Assembly: GCF_910592395.1 (NCBI RefSeq) | Contig: NC_088311.1 | Location: 3,290,501-3,354,500 of the forward strand | Reading direction: 5' to 3' | DNA length: 64,000 bases | Origin: Lineus longissimus | Taxonomy: Eukaryota > Nemertea > Pilidiophora > Heteronemertea > Lineidae | Shown here: positions 51,459 to 62,130 of the stretch, one piece after another | Position numbering within the stretch: position 1 is the stretch's first letter | Layout: each line of letters opens with the position of its first letter | Notes under the pieces: model-generated | What the model saw: the letters and a program-made list of their open reading frames with translations, nothing else | Told to the model about the DNA's origin: nothing | The model's database searches: none | Made by a program: the position numbers and the translations under genes

Positions 51459-52092
51459 CTCAATATAAGGTCTATACTGTGAACCCTTTATTATCTCAAG
51501 CCATACTTTTTTGTGGGAGGTTGAAACACAAATTTTAGCGGGGCATAAAAATGTTCTACAAACTCCAGAATCCAGTGGCTGAACACATAGTCTCTATCAT
51601 TACCTCATCGAATACCACACATAACAGTTCTCATAGTCCATGTTAAGCAATGAGGGGTTCTTGTCCTTGGCTCAGAGAGGTGGGTTACCAATTCCCCAGG
51701 GTGAGTGTGGTTGGAGCCAAGGTACCTAGTTTATGATTGCTTCCTTTCTTTCATAGTCCAATCAGATATATATCTTCGGAACAAAACATCCAGGAAATTA
51801 CTTGTGGTTGTTTGAAGCTTTGGGCTGAGGACTACCTGACTTGTGTACTAGATCCGTTGCTTGGTATGCCATCAATCTTTCCCATCAAGCAAAGGATATC
51901 TAGATAACTAACTTTTGAAAACAGGAAATTACCTTTGTGGAATAAGAATGGGGAGGGTTCTGGGGAGAATTGTTTGAGAGAAGGCGTTTTGGTACCAAGT
52001 AGATTTCAATGACTTATCGACCTTCAAAAGCTTTGATAGAGACAGGCAAAACAACACAATGACCCCATGCACCGATCTTTGAAGGGGTTAAC

Positions 52093-52134
52093 ATGGCATC
52101 TCTTCCAAGGATTAGTCCTTTTCAATCAATAATG
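52093..52134 (+). CDS. Possible short first exon, plus strand
   Basis: ATG in good context (TTAACATGG) opens 14 codons (MASLPRISPFQSIM) that end at a strong donor, GTAAGT at 52135, in phase 0. No matching phase-0 acceptor exon is secure downstream. It may be a start exon of an unseen transcript or chance. Confidence 0.22.
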
Positions 52135-53770
52135 GTAAGTTATATCAATATGGTTGCATCTTCAAAGAGAAATGCTCGAAATCGTTGCTGCCTCTTCTGT
52201 GACCTGAGGCCATGATAAAGCCAATATCGGTATGCATCCCAATGCAACGCCAAACATTGTATCAGCATCAGTTAGCACGCCATCAGCGCCGACTATACAG
52301 CACGAGTTGACACCAATGCATGCACGTTCCAGCCATGTTAATCCCTTGGCGCTATTGTATTCTTATTCAATGTCAGTCGAAGGTGAAACATGCACTGAGA
52401 TCGACATACGAGCAACGCGAGCTGATGCAGCGTTAGATTCGAAGTAATCAATTAGTCGTCATCGTTTTGCTTGCAGTGCAAAGTTGTCATCTCATAAGGC
52501 CGTGTTTCCTTTTTGTCGAGCTAAATGGAGATTGGCTCTCTCACAGTAAATTCAGCTCTTGGCTGCAAAGTAAAAGCTTTGCATGTGAAATATTGGGGAA
52601 GACAGTTATGTTATGGCGAAATGGGTAAATCGTTTTTAATAGTTTTAATAGCTTTTAGGGTTTGTAGCGATGTCTTACAAATGTACAAATGTACAAATGG
52701 ATTACTTTTTTCTGATTGTTCAATATGTTTTCAAAATGTGATATAAGAACCATGCTGTGTACATTAGGATAAAGCGAGTCTGGGCATGCTGAGAAAAACA
52801 TAAAAAGCCTTAATGAAACTCCTTTTATACCGTAATAACTTTCTCGTTCGTGGCCTTCAAGATGAAATGTGCATGTGTGAAAAACCACGACAGTGATGAA
52901 CCTTTTGGCTATCAAAGCATAATGCATTAGTGCCTTTTAGCTATTAAAAGAACAACACCATTTTTGAACATATGGTTTCAATCAGGTATCAAAATGAACA
53001 AAGTCACACGAAAACAAAAGCACAACATCATAACAAAACAAGACATCAGCATCTAAGGATTTTGAAATCAGACTCCAGGACTCCTGCTTCCTTCTTGAAA
53101 CATTTCAGTCCAGAATCTTCTGACGACTAATTACAGTTGGGAAGAGCCCCTGGACAGACTGCCTTGGGCGACTCTAATTGATTTACCATAACATCCACTT
53201 CAAGAACATGAACAGTTAGAGTCGAGATTTCTAATGACTCATTTCAATGACTGATTGCTGTTGCTAAGATGCCGTAGAAATATCACAATGTGTGTCAAAT
53301 AAGACCAATATCTCAAGAATATGTTAGTCATGCATCTTTCTCCTTATAAAATGCTTAATAAGCACCTTGCATATGTTCTTCCATCAATAACTGGTTGTCA
53401 GTTAGTTTTATAGCGCCTGGACACATTGGACTTGTCAATTGCAGCCATAAAGGGATAAATTATGGGCATGAGCAGGACAATATCTGTACATGTATCTTCA
53501 TTTATCAATGGTACCTTTCCTGTCTAGGCCAGTTGAGTCTCATCTACAGAATTCTAATCCAGTGGTGAATATCGTTGCAAGCTCTTAGAGGAAAGAAAGC
53601 AGGCAGTTACAGGAATAATATTTGGAGAATATCCAAACTTCTTTTAGAAATGATAGCCAAATTCTCAATCATTTTCTCACGGCGAACAAGGTAAATCACC
53701 AAAGGGAATGGAGGATTAGTTCATATGTAATTCGAAAGCTGAAAATCTCACCATGGCCATGTCGTCGTCG

Positions 53771-54046
53771 TTTTCAACTCACTGAGTGATGAAAAAATTT
53801 CAAAGTACAAACATTTTTTTTTACAAAATTTTGTTTTTGCTCAAAATGAACCAACATCACCAAAAACTGCAGTCCCAACATTTTTTTGATTTTGAAATTT
53901 TTGAAAAATTTTCAACTCACTGAGTGATGAAAAAGTTATAAGTACAAACATTTTTTTTTACAAAATTTTTTTTTGCTCAAAAAGAACCAACATCACCAAA
54001 AACTGCAGTCCCCAAATTTTTTTGATTTTGAAAATTTTGAAAAACT
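53771..54046. repeat. 138-bp tandem repeat, two copies, flanked by GTC microsatellites
   Basis: Copies at 53771-53908 and 53909-54046 both begin TTTTCAACTCACTGAGTGAT and contain TGCTCAAAA.GAACCAACAT and AAAAACTGCAGTCCC. Short GTC runs border both sides. The TGCTCAAAAT..CATCA phrase recurs at about 22060 and 56540, so this is a dispersed family. Confidence 0.85.
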
Positions 54047-54049
54047 GCA

Positions 54050-54077
54050 GTCGTCGTTGTCGTCGTCGTCGTCGTCA
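54050..54077. repeat. GTC/TCG microsatellite
   Basis: About nine TCG units with one TTG interruption. Confidence 0.9.
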
Positions 54078-54523
54078 TGGACGAGGGAATTAGCTCCTGC
54101 CAAGCAAAACCAAGATTTGCTTGATCAGCAGCTCCAATGTTCCGCATGCCAATCATAGGTAATATCCTTTCTATGCAAGTCTAGGTTTGTAAATAATGAG
54201 AAATCCCGCTCAAGGGAGCACCGCTCGTGCGCCATCAGTTACACCCATACATCAATTTTTCCTGACAGCTCGAATAATGAACGTCCATATTCTATCATGC
54301 AAACTTTGCGATAATCGCCAATGCTAAGCTTCAGGGTGCCAAGGTGATTTTTCACACATAGTTTATACTATCAGATGGTAGAAACAATGCAAGCAGACTG
54401 CTGGGTAGCTGTGAGAAAATTTGGTGCGTTTTTGTACCATAATGCTATGATCGAGTTCCAGAATTCCTTGTTTGCTTTACTAGGCTGAGGAGACTCTACT
54501 ACATGTACAACTCCTTAACTCAC

Positions 54524-54821
54524 CCACCTTCTCGGCTGACATCAGTAACTCCAGCTAAAAGCCCATATGAATGTTTCATGCGATCTTCAAAGTCATATCC
54601 CGCTATTTCTTCTGGATGGTTAAGTGTAACCCAAAGTACTTGAGCAGTCGACTTTAGATGATTGCATTCAGAGTAACAAGGCTTGTGAAGGAGATGCCAT
54701 TCTGTCTGAAGAAGGCGAATCATTCTTGACAAGGAGATCACGCCGTGTCCTCGAATGAGACTATATTCTTGTTGATAGTTCAAAGGAAGGGTAGAATGAT
54801 TGGGATGTTCTTGACTGGCTC
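54524..54821 (-). CDS. Probable internal coding exon, minus strand
   Basis: The frame is open from an acceptor ending AAGTTCCAG (AG at 54823-54822) to two overlapping donors: GAAG then GTGGGT (exon end 54528, phase 1) or GGTGG then GTGAGT (exon end 54524, phase 2). It encodes about 98 residues with coding-like composition, including SLIRGHGVISLSRMIRLLQT, a CYSECNHL motif and LNHPEEIAGYDFEDRMKHSY. The exon opens in phase 1, and an in-frame TAA lies just upstream of the acceptor. The GTGAGT donor makes it compatible with the exon at 47545-47761. The acceptor pyrimidine tract is moderate. Family not recognised. Confidence 0.45.
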
Positions 54822-55885
54822 CTGGAACTTATCTACAAACCTCACCAAAACTTTGAGACAAGTGAAATATCCTCCCACAGCTGGCCTTTGTATCACGAGT
54901 CCTAAATTACACTCAATTAAAACCCTGCTGAAGTTGGCGTGACCAAGAATGTCATTCATGATGCTGATGCCATATTGGTCAAGTAGAAATTTGCCCTCTG
55001 CTCTTTCATGCTATCCTATCGAAAGTCAATGTGATCCATCACGAGTTCCAGATACCCTCCTAATCCAAGAGCAACACCCGATGGCTATTTGATCTAGATC
55101 CAAGCCAATCAAATTAGTAATTAAGTCACGATAAGTACAGTTGAGAGCACCTCAACATGGCACATTTGTGGATTGTTGACTTTTGGGCTAAAGAGTCTCA
55201 ACAAGTGGCAGACAGGGCTGGCAGACTGCTGAAGACTGTAATCCTGTAAGTTCTGGGGCTATTACGAGAAAATGTACAATTCATTTCCAAAAATGAAGCC
55301 AGATGGTATATGTACTACATGTTCCACTTACTGCCAAGTGAGAGCTTTCCAAGGAATGATTACAAAAAACAACCTTTGACCATTTTTAGTTATTTTGGGG
55401 GGTTAATTTCACAAAATGTTTTAAAATTGATCTAACTCAAACTCCAATTGTGAAATGGTCAACAGGTTTAAAATATTTCCATCAGTAAAGTGGAAATGAA
55501 TGGGAATCGGGCCAAATATTCCCCGGAATGGCAGTCAAGATCATAAACCAATGTGGAGGTGGAGACCGTGGCTATTCCATTACATAAACTGCACTTATAT
55601 AGTCGAGGAATGTCATTGATATATTTCTATAGCCGAGCCACCATCCGCTAATACATATTTATAACTCCACACACGCTATTTTTGATTGCATTGCCGGACA
55701 CCAAGTGAAGCAGAAGCATTAATTATGGAACACGTCAGAGTAAATGGAACGGCTGAGTGAAATATAGGTGAGCGAAGTCACTTTCAAATATGGAAATGGT
55801 ATATGACGATAATGACATAGCAAAGTTGATAGAGGGGAATAGTGAGAGATCTGACTCAAGCAAGAGTCAGTCTTGGGTGACCCAA

Positions 55886-56182
55886 CTAATATCTTGAAAT
55901 GACTGACGATTCTGTGTGTATTGTCAATTTGGAGCAATATCTCCAAGATAGCGTAGATGCCATGATGTCTCTTCTTATCAATTCGATGATCATCTCTCGT
56001 CCTTCCATTAACCATGCTGCGTGGGATTGCGTGATCTCAAGACAATGGTCACATGTACTCTCGTGGTCTCTTGGGACTGCCAATTCCTGGTGCCATGTGT
56101 TACTTCGCATGTTCCGTGCCGATGTCTGTTCGAAGTTATTGTGTAAACTTGACATAAGGTCCTGAGACGAATTAACCAGATG
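55886..56182 (-). CDS. Possible terminal exon, minus strand
   Basis: A very good acceptor (GGCCATTGTCTTTTTCAG, AG at 56184-56183) is followed by 98 open codons in phase 0 to TAG at 55888-55886. Purine-first codons predominate, with readings such as ARNMRSNTWHQELAVPRDHE and EMIIELIRRDIM. Phase 0 would accept the MAK start exon at 59508-59516, giving a 101-residue protein. A phase-2 frame is also open for about 57 codons, so frame choice is unsettled. Confidence 0.33.
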   Translation of the reverse strand, partial: HLVNSSQDLMSSLHNNFEQTSARNMRSNTWHQELAVPRDHESTCDHCLEITQSHAAWLMEGREMIIELIRRDIMASTLSWRYCSKLTIHTESSVISRY

Positions 56183-56514
56183 CTGAAAAAGACAATGGCC
56201 GAGTGAAATTGGTGTGAAGTGTTTAATATTGCACATTAGGAAAGAACAATGGTGTTTTGCCGCAGCACGAGATGGCCTTGAGGCATGGGTTTTTGCCTGA
56301 GGAGTCAGATACGGGTAAAAAATGAAAGGAATGTAGTGTTGTTGATGTGACAAATCTAGTCGAAACTCAATAAAAAAATCAGCGATTTTGCAAAGGCATG
56401 TAATTTGCCATAGGACATTTGGTTTTTGCAGCATTTATCATAAATCATTGTCTTTTGCTGTGATGCTGATGTACCAATGTTAAAAATAAGATGAAAAAAT
56501 GTCTAAGTCCAAAA

Positions 56515-56692
56515 AAATTTTTCACTTGTTTTGTTTCTGCTCAAAATATAGAAACGTCATCAGTCCCAAAAAGTTTTTGACTTTGAAAATTTTTCAGAAT
56601 TTTGAACTTATGAAGTCCAAATATTTTTTTTTCACTTTTTTTCTGCTGATGTTTCTTAATTTTGAGCAGAAAAAAACAAGTGAAAAAAATAT
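56515..56692. repeat. Inverted repeat, arms about 49 bp
   Basis: The left arm (56515-56563, ..TTTTTCACTTGTTTTG..CTGCTCAAAATA..) pairs with the right arm (56644-56692, ..TTTTGAGCAGAAAAAAACAA..). The sequence belongs to the same family as the tandem repeat at 53771. Confidence 0.75.
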
Positions 56693-57199
56693 TTAGTTTT
56701 TCATCTGTAGTCTGACAAATTTGCTGCAAAGAAACATTCATCTTCAGTCCACATCCTGTCAAACAGGTCAGACATAGGACCATCCACCTTGGCAATCTGC
56801 TTCCCCTTTGTTCAACAATCGATACAGAAGAATATTGACCAGGCATTACTTGGGACAGCCAGAGATGACCAGGCTTTAGCCCGAGACTAAAATGGTATTA
56901 GCCCATCACATATGATGTGAGAGTTTTCGATGTAGGGTGAAGGAGGCGTGGATAATCACCAAAATTGGCTCGAGGTTAGGTCAGGTGTGAAATTTGTGGC
57001 CAACTTGGGCATGGCATAGATGAGGACATTATCCAGGGTGATTGCTTCCTGAGCATCATAAGAACACAAAAGTCGAGGAACTCCAACATTCATAATTAGT
57101 TTCAGTAGCGTGCCTGACTCTTCGAGTAAACGAAAAGAAAATCATGCAAATTTTCTTGGTGTGATTTACCAGATTCTATACATCACAACACGCCAGATG

Positions 57200-59400
57200 A
57201 AAATGCACCAGCTTTGAAGTTGTAACGCAAAAGCCTATTGTTCTAGTCTTTGATAAAGCTTTATAAAAGGCTTCCTTAGATTACTTCCGTTTACCCTCTT
57301 CAGAAGTCCATTAGGAGACTGCTTTAAACGAAAGAACTGTATCTGAAAAAAAGGCAAATGGAACATGAAATAGCAAACATTGATATCTTGATAAGACTTC
57401 AGAATTGCATGTATGTTTTAGCTATGGTTTTGCATAGTGAAGAAAAGTCATCACCAGTATGGCAGTTGTAACCCATTCAACTTCTTGGTGAGAAATAACA
57501 ATTTTAACAAGCAAATCACAGAAGAAGTTCATTCAAGGCAACCGCCTTTGAAAAAGTAGAAAAAAGTTATAATATATTCTAAATATTTACAGACATTGCA
57601 CCGGGCAGTTCATGAGTACCGGTAAGTCAATAGAATTCATATTGGCTTTGAGCACTGTAATTCCCTGCATGCAACTCAAATTAGTGTTGATACTACATGC
57701 TCACGCAATTGAACACCCCTTTTGTGTGCATAACATGAAATAATGTGTTGATTTTTCCGGTTACCCATTTACAAAGACAACATCAATATCCGCTTTCCCG
57801 CCGAGATTCCTTAGAAATCAATACCATTTTGATGTGGCAGTTCAAATGAAGCTGATGCTTTCAGGAGTAAAAACATGTGTAAGCAAGGGATGCATAGAAA
57901 TGAGGGGAGGGGCTATGTCTTCTGCACCATTTCTGAAAAAGATAACAGGCAAATGTCCCCCTATTGTTCACCTGTGCTTTCCTTAATTGTTGAGTAAAAA
58001 GCAACCAGATAGAAGAAGCTTGCTATGACTTTTATAGTAGACGAAAAAGATCGTATGAAACTCTTGAAAACTTTTTTGGCCACAGATATGCTCCCTACAG
58101 AGGTTTCAGCAAAATAAAAACCCTAAAGATTTGTTTAGAATCTCAGAAACCTTTATGAGTGATACAAAAACTGATATCGAACATAACTTCATGTTCTTCT
58201 GCTTAAGTGCTGCAAACGAGTGATTTTTATCAATGCAACCTGCATTGACCGGGATTGGGAAGCCACTGCAGTAAATCGCAATCAATCATCATGTTGTCAG
58301 TGCTATTTCCAGGTAACAGCAACAGCAATGGCTCATGTTGATTGCCTTTGGTCACCATTCCCAGATGATTTGGGAAGGTCTGGTTACGTTCTGTCCCCAA
58401 ATCATATTACAGATAATAGGCATCATGATGGTCTGCAAAGGAATATATCTGTATGTTGCGATGAGCATCCTTGCCACCTTGGGGAGGTAATGAGATCGTG
58501 GGTTATTAGCTTTGAACTCTTGGGTAAGGGCTGGGCAGTATGGGGCCGGTCCATCTCGGGAAGTTATCTGACATTTCATGACGAGGTGGTGTCAGACTTT
58601 GCCTTCAGGGCCGCAGGCTAGGGTTCATGGAAACAGTGGCATTAATCATGCTCTCTGCCATAAATTTCTCTTAGTATTACAAGCCGCCAAATGTCTAAAA
58701 TTGCTTGGTTGGACCTGAAATTATGGTATCATTTGCTGCCATTACCTTGCACAGTGCACAACGCTACAGTCACCTTACTGAATCAGTTAGCACAACTTCG
58801 AAGTAAAAGATTACAAGATAAATTCTCCCAAAGGATGACATAGCATGATTCAATTTTCATGCAGCGTCCTCAGAGACATGGAAAAAGTCTTTATAAGAAC
58901 TCACTCAACAGTCTTGTCTTTTCTTTGACGGAGTTGAAAAAAAGTTACTCTCTCCTCTGTTGCTCTCGGAAAGCATTATTTCATTACCTGGTATACTTCA
59001 TGGCGGGGTAAATGCATTAGGAGATCATGCTCCCTGAAAGCAACTGTTGACTTGTGCCTGCAGAAAGTGGCTGGTGAGAGTCGGGGAAGAGTGGTTGCTG
59101 CTATTCTGATTCAATGGGGGAGTATGATAGCATTGGTCGTGTTGGACTACTTACCAAAGGTCTTGGGGGCGAATCCCTTATTAGCGCCAAACACATATAA
59201 TGTGACCAGTTGTGATCAGCTTCTTCTTTGGCTCGTCACCTGAAATTTTCTGATTGATGGATTTCCGCAGAAAACATATTGATTCCGACTTTCTAAATAA
59301 ATTGATTGATCTCGATGTATAACTAGTGAATTGATGGATGCCGTATCGTTCCGAAGCCCATTGATGGATGGTTCAAAACTTCCTCTCAATTTCCCATCCA
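57200..59400. other. Gene-poor stretch with weak ORFs
   Basis: Between 58220 and 58621 both strands carry ORFs of 75-133 codons in raised GC, without convincing splice pairs. An isolated acceptor-donor pair (TATTTACAG to CCG then GTAAGT, 57593-57621) encloses 29 nt whose phase fits no neighbour. The repeated word TGATGGATG lies at 59255-59370. Confidence 0.4.
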
Positions 59401-59442
59401 TCCAATAAGCCCAACTGTCTCTCTTACGTTTCCCTCACTTAC

Positions 59443-59516
59443 CAATCGAGCGTCTCGATTATTCCGCGATTGTGACTTTGATTTTCCGAGCAGATAAGTG
59501 AACATACCTTCGCCAT
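59443..59516 (-). CDS. Possible first coding exon at a CpG-rich minus-strand promoter
   Basis: ATG at 59516-59514 (context GAAAATGGCG) begins MAK, followed immediately by GTATGT (GT at 59507-59506, phase 0). Reading through that site, the frame stays open for 24 codons (MAKVCSLICSENQSHNRGII, then ETLD) to a second strong donor, GATTG then GTAAGT (GT at 59442-59441, phase 2). The 59440-59640 stretch carries about a dozen CpGs, far above the window average, consistent with an unmethylated promoter and first exon. The downstream exons are not fixed. Confidence 0.4.
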
Positions 59517-59640
59517 TTTCTGTGATTGATTTTCTCGGGATTATTGCGTGTTGGAAGTTTGCGGAGTTGCTCCCGCTTTGGGCGATGTCACAGCACTTTG
59601 ATGGTCATGCCCTTTCAACGCGGCAGTGTAGACTAATTAC
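59517..59640 (-). promoter_or_regulatory. CpG-rich promoter candidate upstream of the 59516 start
   Basis: Read on the minus strand, this contains GCCGCGTTG, CATCGCCC, GCGGGAGC, CTCCGC and ACGCAATAATCCCGAG ahead of the ATG. There is no TATA box. Confidence 0.35.
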
Positions 59641-60131
59641 ACCAATCTACCCAGCATGCTCTTGGCCGGTATTATGATCTTTCAGAAGAAAGTATTCCAG
59701 AATAAAAGGTCATACGAACAGGAGATGTATGCACATGTTTCCCACCTCTTATGGTCCAATTATTTTTTCGATTTTCCTTTGAGATTTTTCTTCCCCCTTG
59801 GTATGTTGGTCTAATTGCCGCTAGATTTTGTTATTTGAAACTTTGAAAGGTTTAGAAGTTCATATCATTCTCAGAAATCAAGGATTGAAGGAAGTGTTAT
59901 TAATTTTGATATTTGTAAGGTACTTGTCAACTTGTCTCAGGGCTTAGAAGCAGATCAAAAGATGAAATTTGCCTTTTTCCTGATCCCTAGTGGCAGAGTT
60001 CTGTCCTGGGCACTCGTCTGGAAGAGGCAAATTCGAATATGATTAAAATGTTGTTATTGTTTCAATCTTTTAAAATTTTGAGTAATTTCTCTGCAATTTA
60101 ATTTATTGTTATCACCTTTTTCTCTTTCCAG

Positions 60132-60173
60132 GTAAGATCATTGAACAGAGCAGAATGAAAATGAAAATAAGGG
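60132..60173 (+). CDS. Proposed 42-nt micro-exon 3 of the secreted-protein gene
   Basis: One of the best acceptors in the window (CCTTTTTCTCTTTCCAG, AG at 60130-60131) is followed by GTAAGATCATTG. In phase 1 the exon reads Gly (split) then KIIEQSRMKMKIR and ends at G followed by GTATGA (GT at 60174), again phase 1. It joins exon 2 and the terminal exon without frame change. Because the exon begins with GTAAGA, the same site is also a textbook recursive-splice junction, so it might be a zero-length exon. Both readings need the surrounding gene to be transcribed on the plus strand. Confidence 0.42.
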
Positions 60174-60917
60174 GTATGATTCACTCAATTATGCTGTTAC
60201 TTTATGGTCACACATTTTAATCCATTGAACACATCATCTTGGTATCAGTGTATCACCTGAAAAAAGGTTGTTTGGCATCGAGGTCATTACCCCAACCACT
60301 TCAGGGACTGTCTGGTCCTTTGTCCTAGAAATATCAAATTTAAAATAAGGTTCCCGAGGATTTTTAAATGCCCTTTACTTGTCACGGTTGTAGTGCCAAT
60401 TTTCCTACTCCATTCCTACGCTCTGTGTCTGTTTGGAATGCCCTGGTAACTTCATCCTCTCATGCTGGCAAATCGTTCTTTATAATCCAATCTACATATT
60501 ACATTTGACTTGCAAATGAGACATAAATCAATTGAAACATATCAATGCTTTCACTTCTCTCCCAATTTCTTCGGAGCCATAAAAGCTTTTTTATGTTTGG
60601 AAATTGCCGTCAATGATGTATAGCCTACCTGCAATGTTGGCAATATTTGTATTGTGAAAGACTTTGTTCTGGGTGTTGACTTACCAATTTAGGTATTTTC
60701 AATTTTCATGAAAATGAACACTTAGCTATATATAATGTATGTTCATATCAGGCTACGTGACTTCCCTGTATAGTTATATTCTGATAACATCGATCCAGCC
60801 GTTGTACTGAAATTACATCATACAAATAGTTTACCTCTAGAGTTTTCTGAAACCCAGGTGTTATGCTTAAAACCTCATTTTGTGGCACCCCGAAATCCTT
60901 TGTTTCCAACTCACCTC

Positions 60918-61163
60918 TCAAGTTGCATCCCCTTTTAGTTCATTGGTATCAGAATTGTCCATTTCGGAACGCAGGTGCTTCCATCCTAATTTATCAAAGC
61001 TTCTGATTTCTTTCAAAGTATCATCAAAACCTTTGTGTCCGGATGCAACTTTCTCTAATTTCACTCCCCCAGGAAGCTTGATGCGCATTATCCGTATCTC
61101 AGCATAATTAGTTATATCTGCGACTTCCATGTATAGTATCATGTCACAATCATGGTCAGCCAT
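60918..61163 (-). CDS. Small minus-strand ORF, unknown protein
   Basis: ATG at 61163 opens 81 codons with strongly coding-like composition (IRIMRIKLPGGVKLEKVASG, then FDDTLKEIRSFDKLGWKHLR). It ends ACT TGA, and the next bases, GAGAG then GTGAGT, form a good donor just after the stop. That could be an intron in a 3' UTR or a sign that the reading is a relic. It lies in intron 3 of the proposed plus-strand gene. No family recognised. Confidence 0.33.
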   Translation of the reverse strand: MADHDCDMILYMEVADITNYAEIRIMRIKLPGGVKLEKVASGHKGFDDTLKEIRSFDKLGWKHLRSEMDNSDTNELKGDAT

Positions 61164-61623
61164 TAAAAGAAAGTCAACTTTATCACTATTGTGTGGTTAA
61201 AATCGTAGCCGCAGGGCAGTTAGCGACTTGTTAATTAGTTATGATTCAATAGGATATTGAGCATTCTTCAGAATCTAGTATTACATGATAGGTCAACTGA
61301 TTGGTGAATCTAAATCCTTGTCGCCTTAGGCTAGGATACAGGATATTTCACTTCAGAATAGGAATATGATTGTCAAGATCTATATATATTGTAGAAGGTC
61401 ATTAGGAATTGATTAACTTAATTAGCTATCCACCTGATATTGGTTGGGCATCTTTATAGCAACATGGTATCTGACCAGCAGATTACTAAACGCGCATTGA
61501 CCAGAGACTCAAATTGTCCGCTCTTGACTTAAAGTATTAACGGTAATGTGTAAATTTGGATTTGTTGAGGCTGGAACAAGATCCATTACCAATCATTAAA
61601 TCAATATTTGGATTTGACTATAG

Positions 61624-61916
61624 GAACCACTGCAGAGCACCCCATCATTTCAATCGAAAAGGATTATTGCCACTTCCAACTGGATCAGCTGCCTGCGACT
61701 CCACAGAATCCAACATGCAGTTTTTTTCTCCTTCCCAATAAGCATCATAAGATGGTTATCAAAGAGCTCCCACACTTTGTGAAACTGAAAGAAACCACTG
61801 CTTTTGTGAAAGAAATCTCGAATTACCACAAGAATGCTTCAGATTCTGTCAATACCGATAATCAAATCTCATCAATACTGTCAACAGTACTGGAGCCACT
61901 TAGATGTGGTTACTGA
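61624..61916 (+). CDS. Proposed terminal exon of the secreted-protein gene
   Basis: The acceptor TTTGGATTTGACTATAG (AG at 61622-61623) opens a phase-1 frame that runs 96 residues to TGA at 61914-61916. Joined to the three upstream exons it completes a 164-residue precursor. In this numbering the exon holds residues 69-164 with cysteines at 83, 99 and 162 and one N-glycosylation sequon (Asn138-Ala-Ser). The segment VIKELPHFVKLKETTAFVKE and the last 20 residues look helical. An inner acceptor at 61742 has an even better pyrimidine tract and keeps the same frame in phase 0. The overall look is of a small secreted helical protein; no family is recognised. Confidence 0.45.
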
Positions 61917-62130
61917 ACAAATCCGTGATGTGGGTTCTTACAACTGTTAGCCAATTACCGCTATTCTTTTCTTCTGCCTCTCAGGTTTCTAGTCGTGGTT
62001 TACCTGTAAGACGTCTGATTGCTTGTCTTTGATGAAGACAATCTGATTTGTGTCGTACAACTGAAGAAATCATCTTTGGTCACCATTGATTGGCTTGAGT
62101 GGAGACTTATTCGAATCCATGAGAACGGCA

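Larger units (their letters stand above)
11593..60131 (+). other. Proposed 48.5-kb intron 2 of the secreted-protein gene
   Basis: If the four-exon model holds, everything from the donor at 11593 to the acceptor at 60130-60131 is one intron. It hosts the minus-strand exon candidates, the regulatory-looking clusters and most repeats listed separately. Extra exons may have been missed. Confidence 0.35.

Noticed and set aside
57593-57621. 29-nt segment between TTTACAG and GTAAGT
   Set aside because: Its phase conversion does not fit the phase-1 chain, and in phase 1 it contains a stop.
58220-58621. 133-codon plus-strand ORF in raised GC
   Set aside because: Random-looking composition and no splice signals; the opposite strand is also open.
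61752-61861. A shifted frame in the terminal-exon region reads a Cys-rich peptide with CxC and CxxxC spacing like endothelin or apamin-type folds
   Set aside because: It needs the weak acceptor at 61751 and overlaps a longer, purine-first frame with a better acceptor. Five cysteines is an odd number and the stretch is short enough to be chance.
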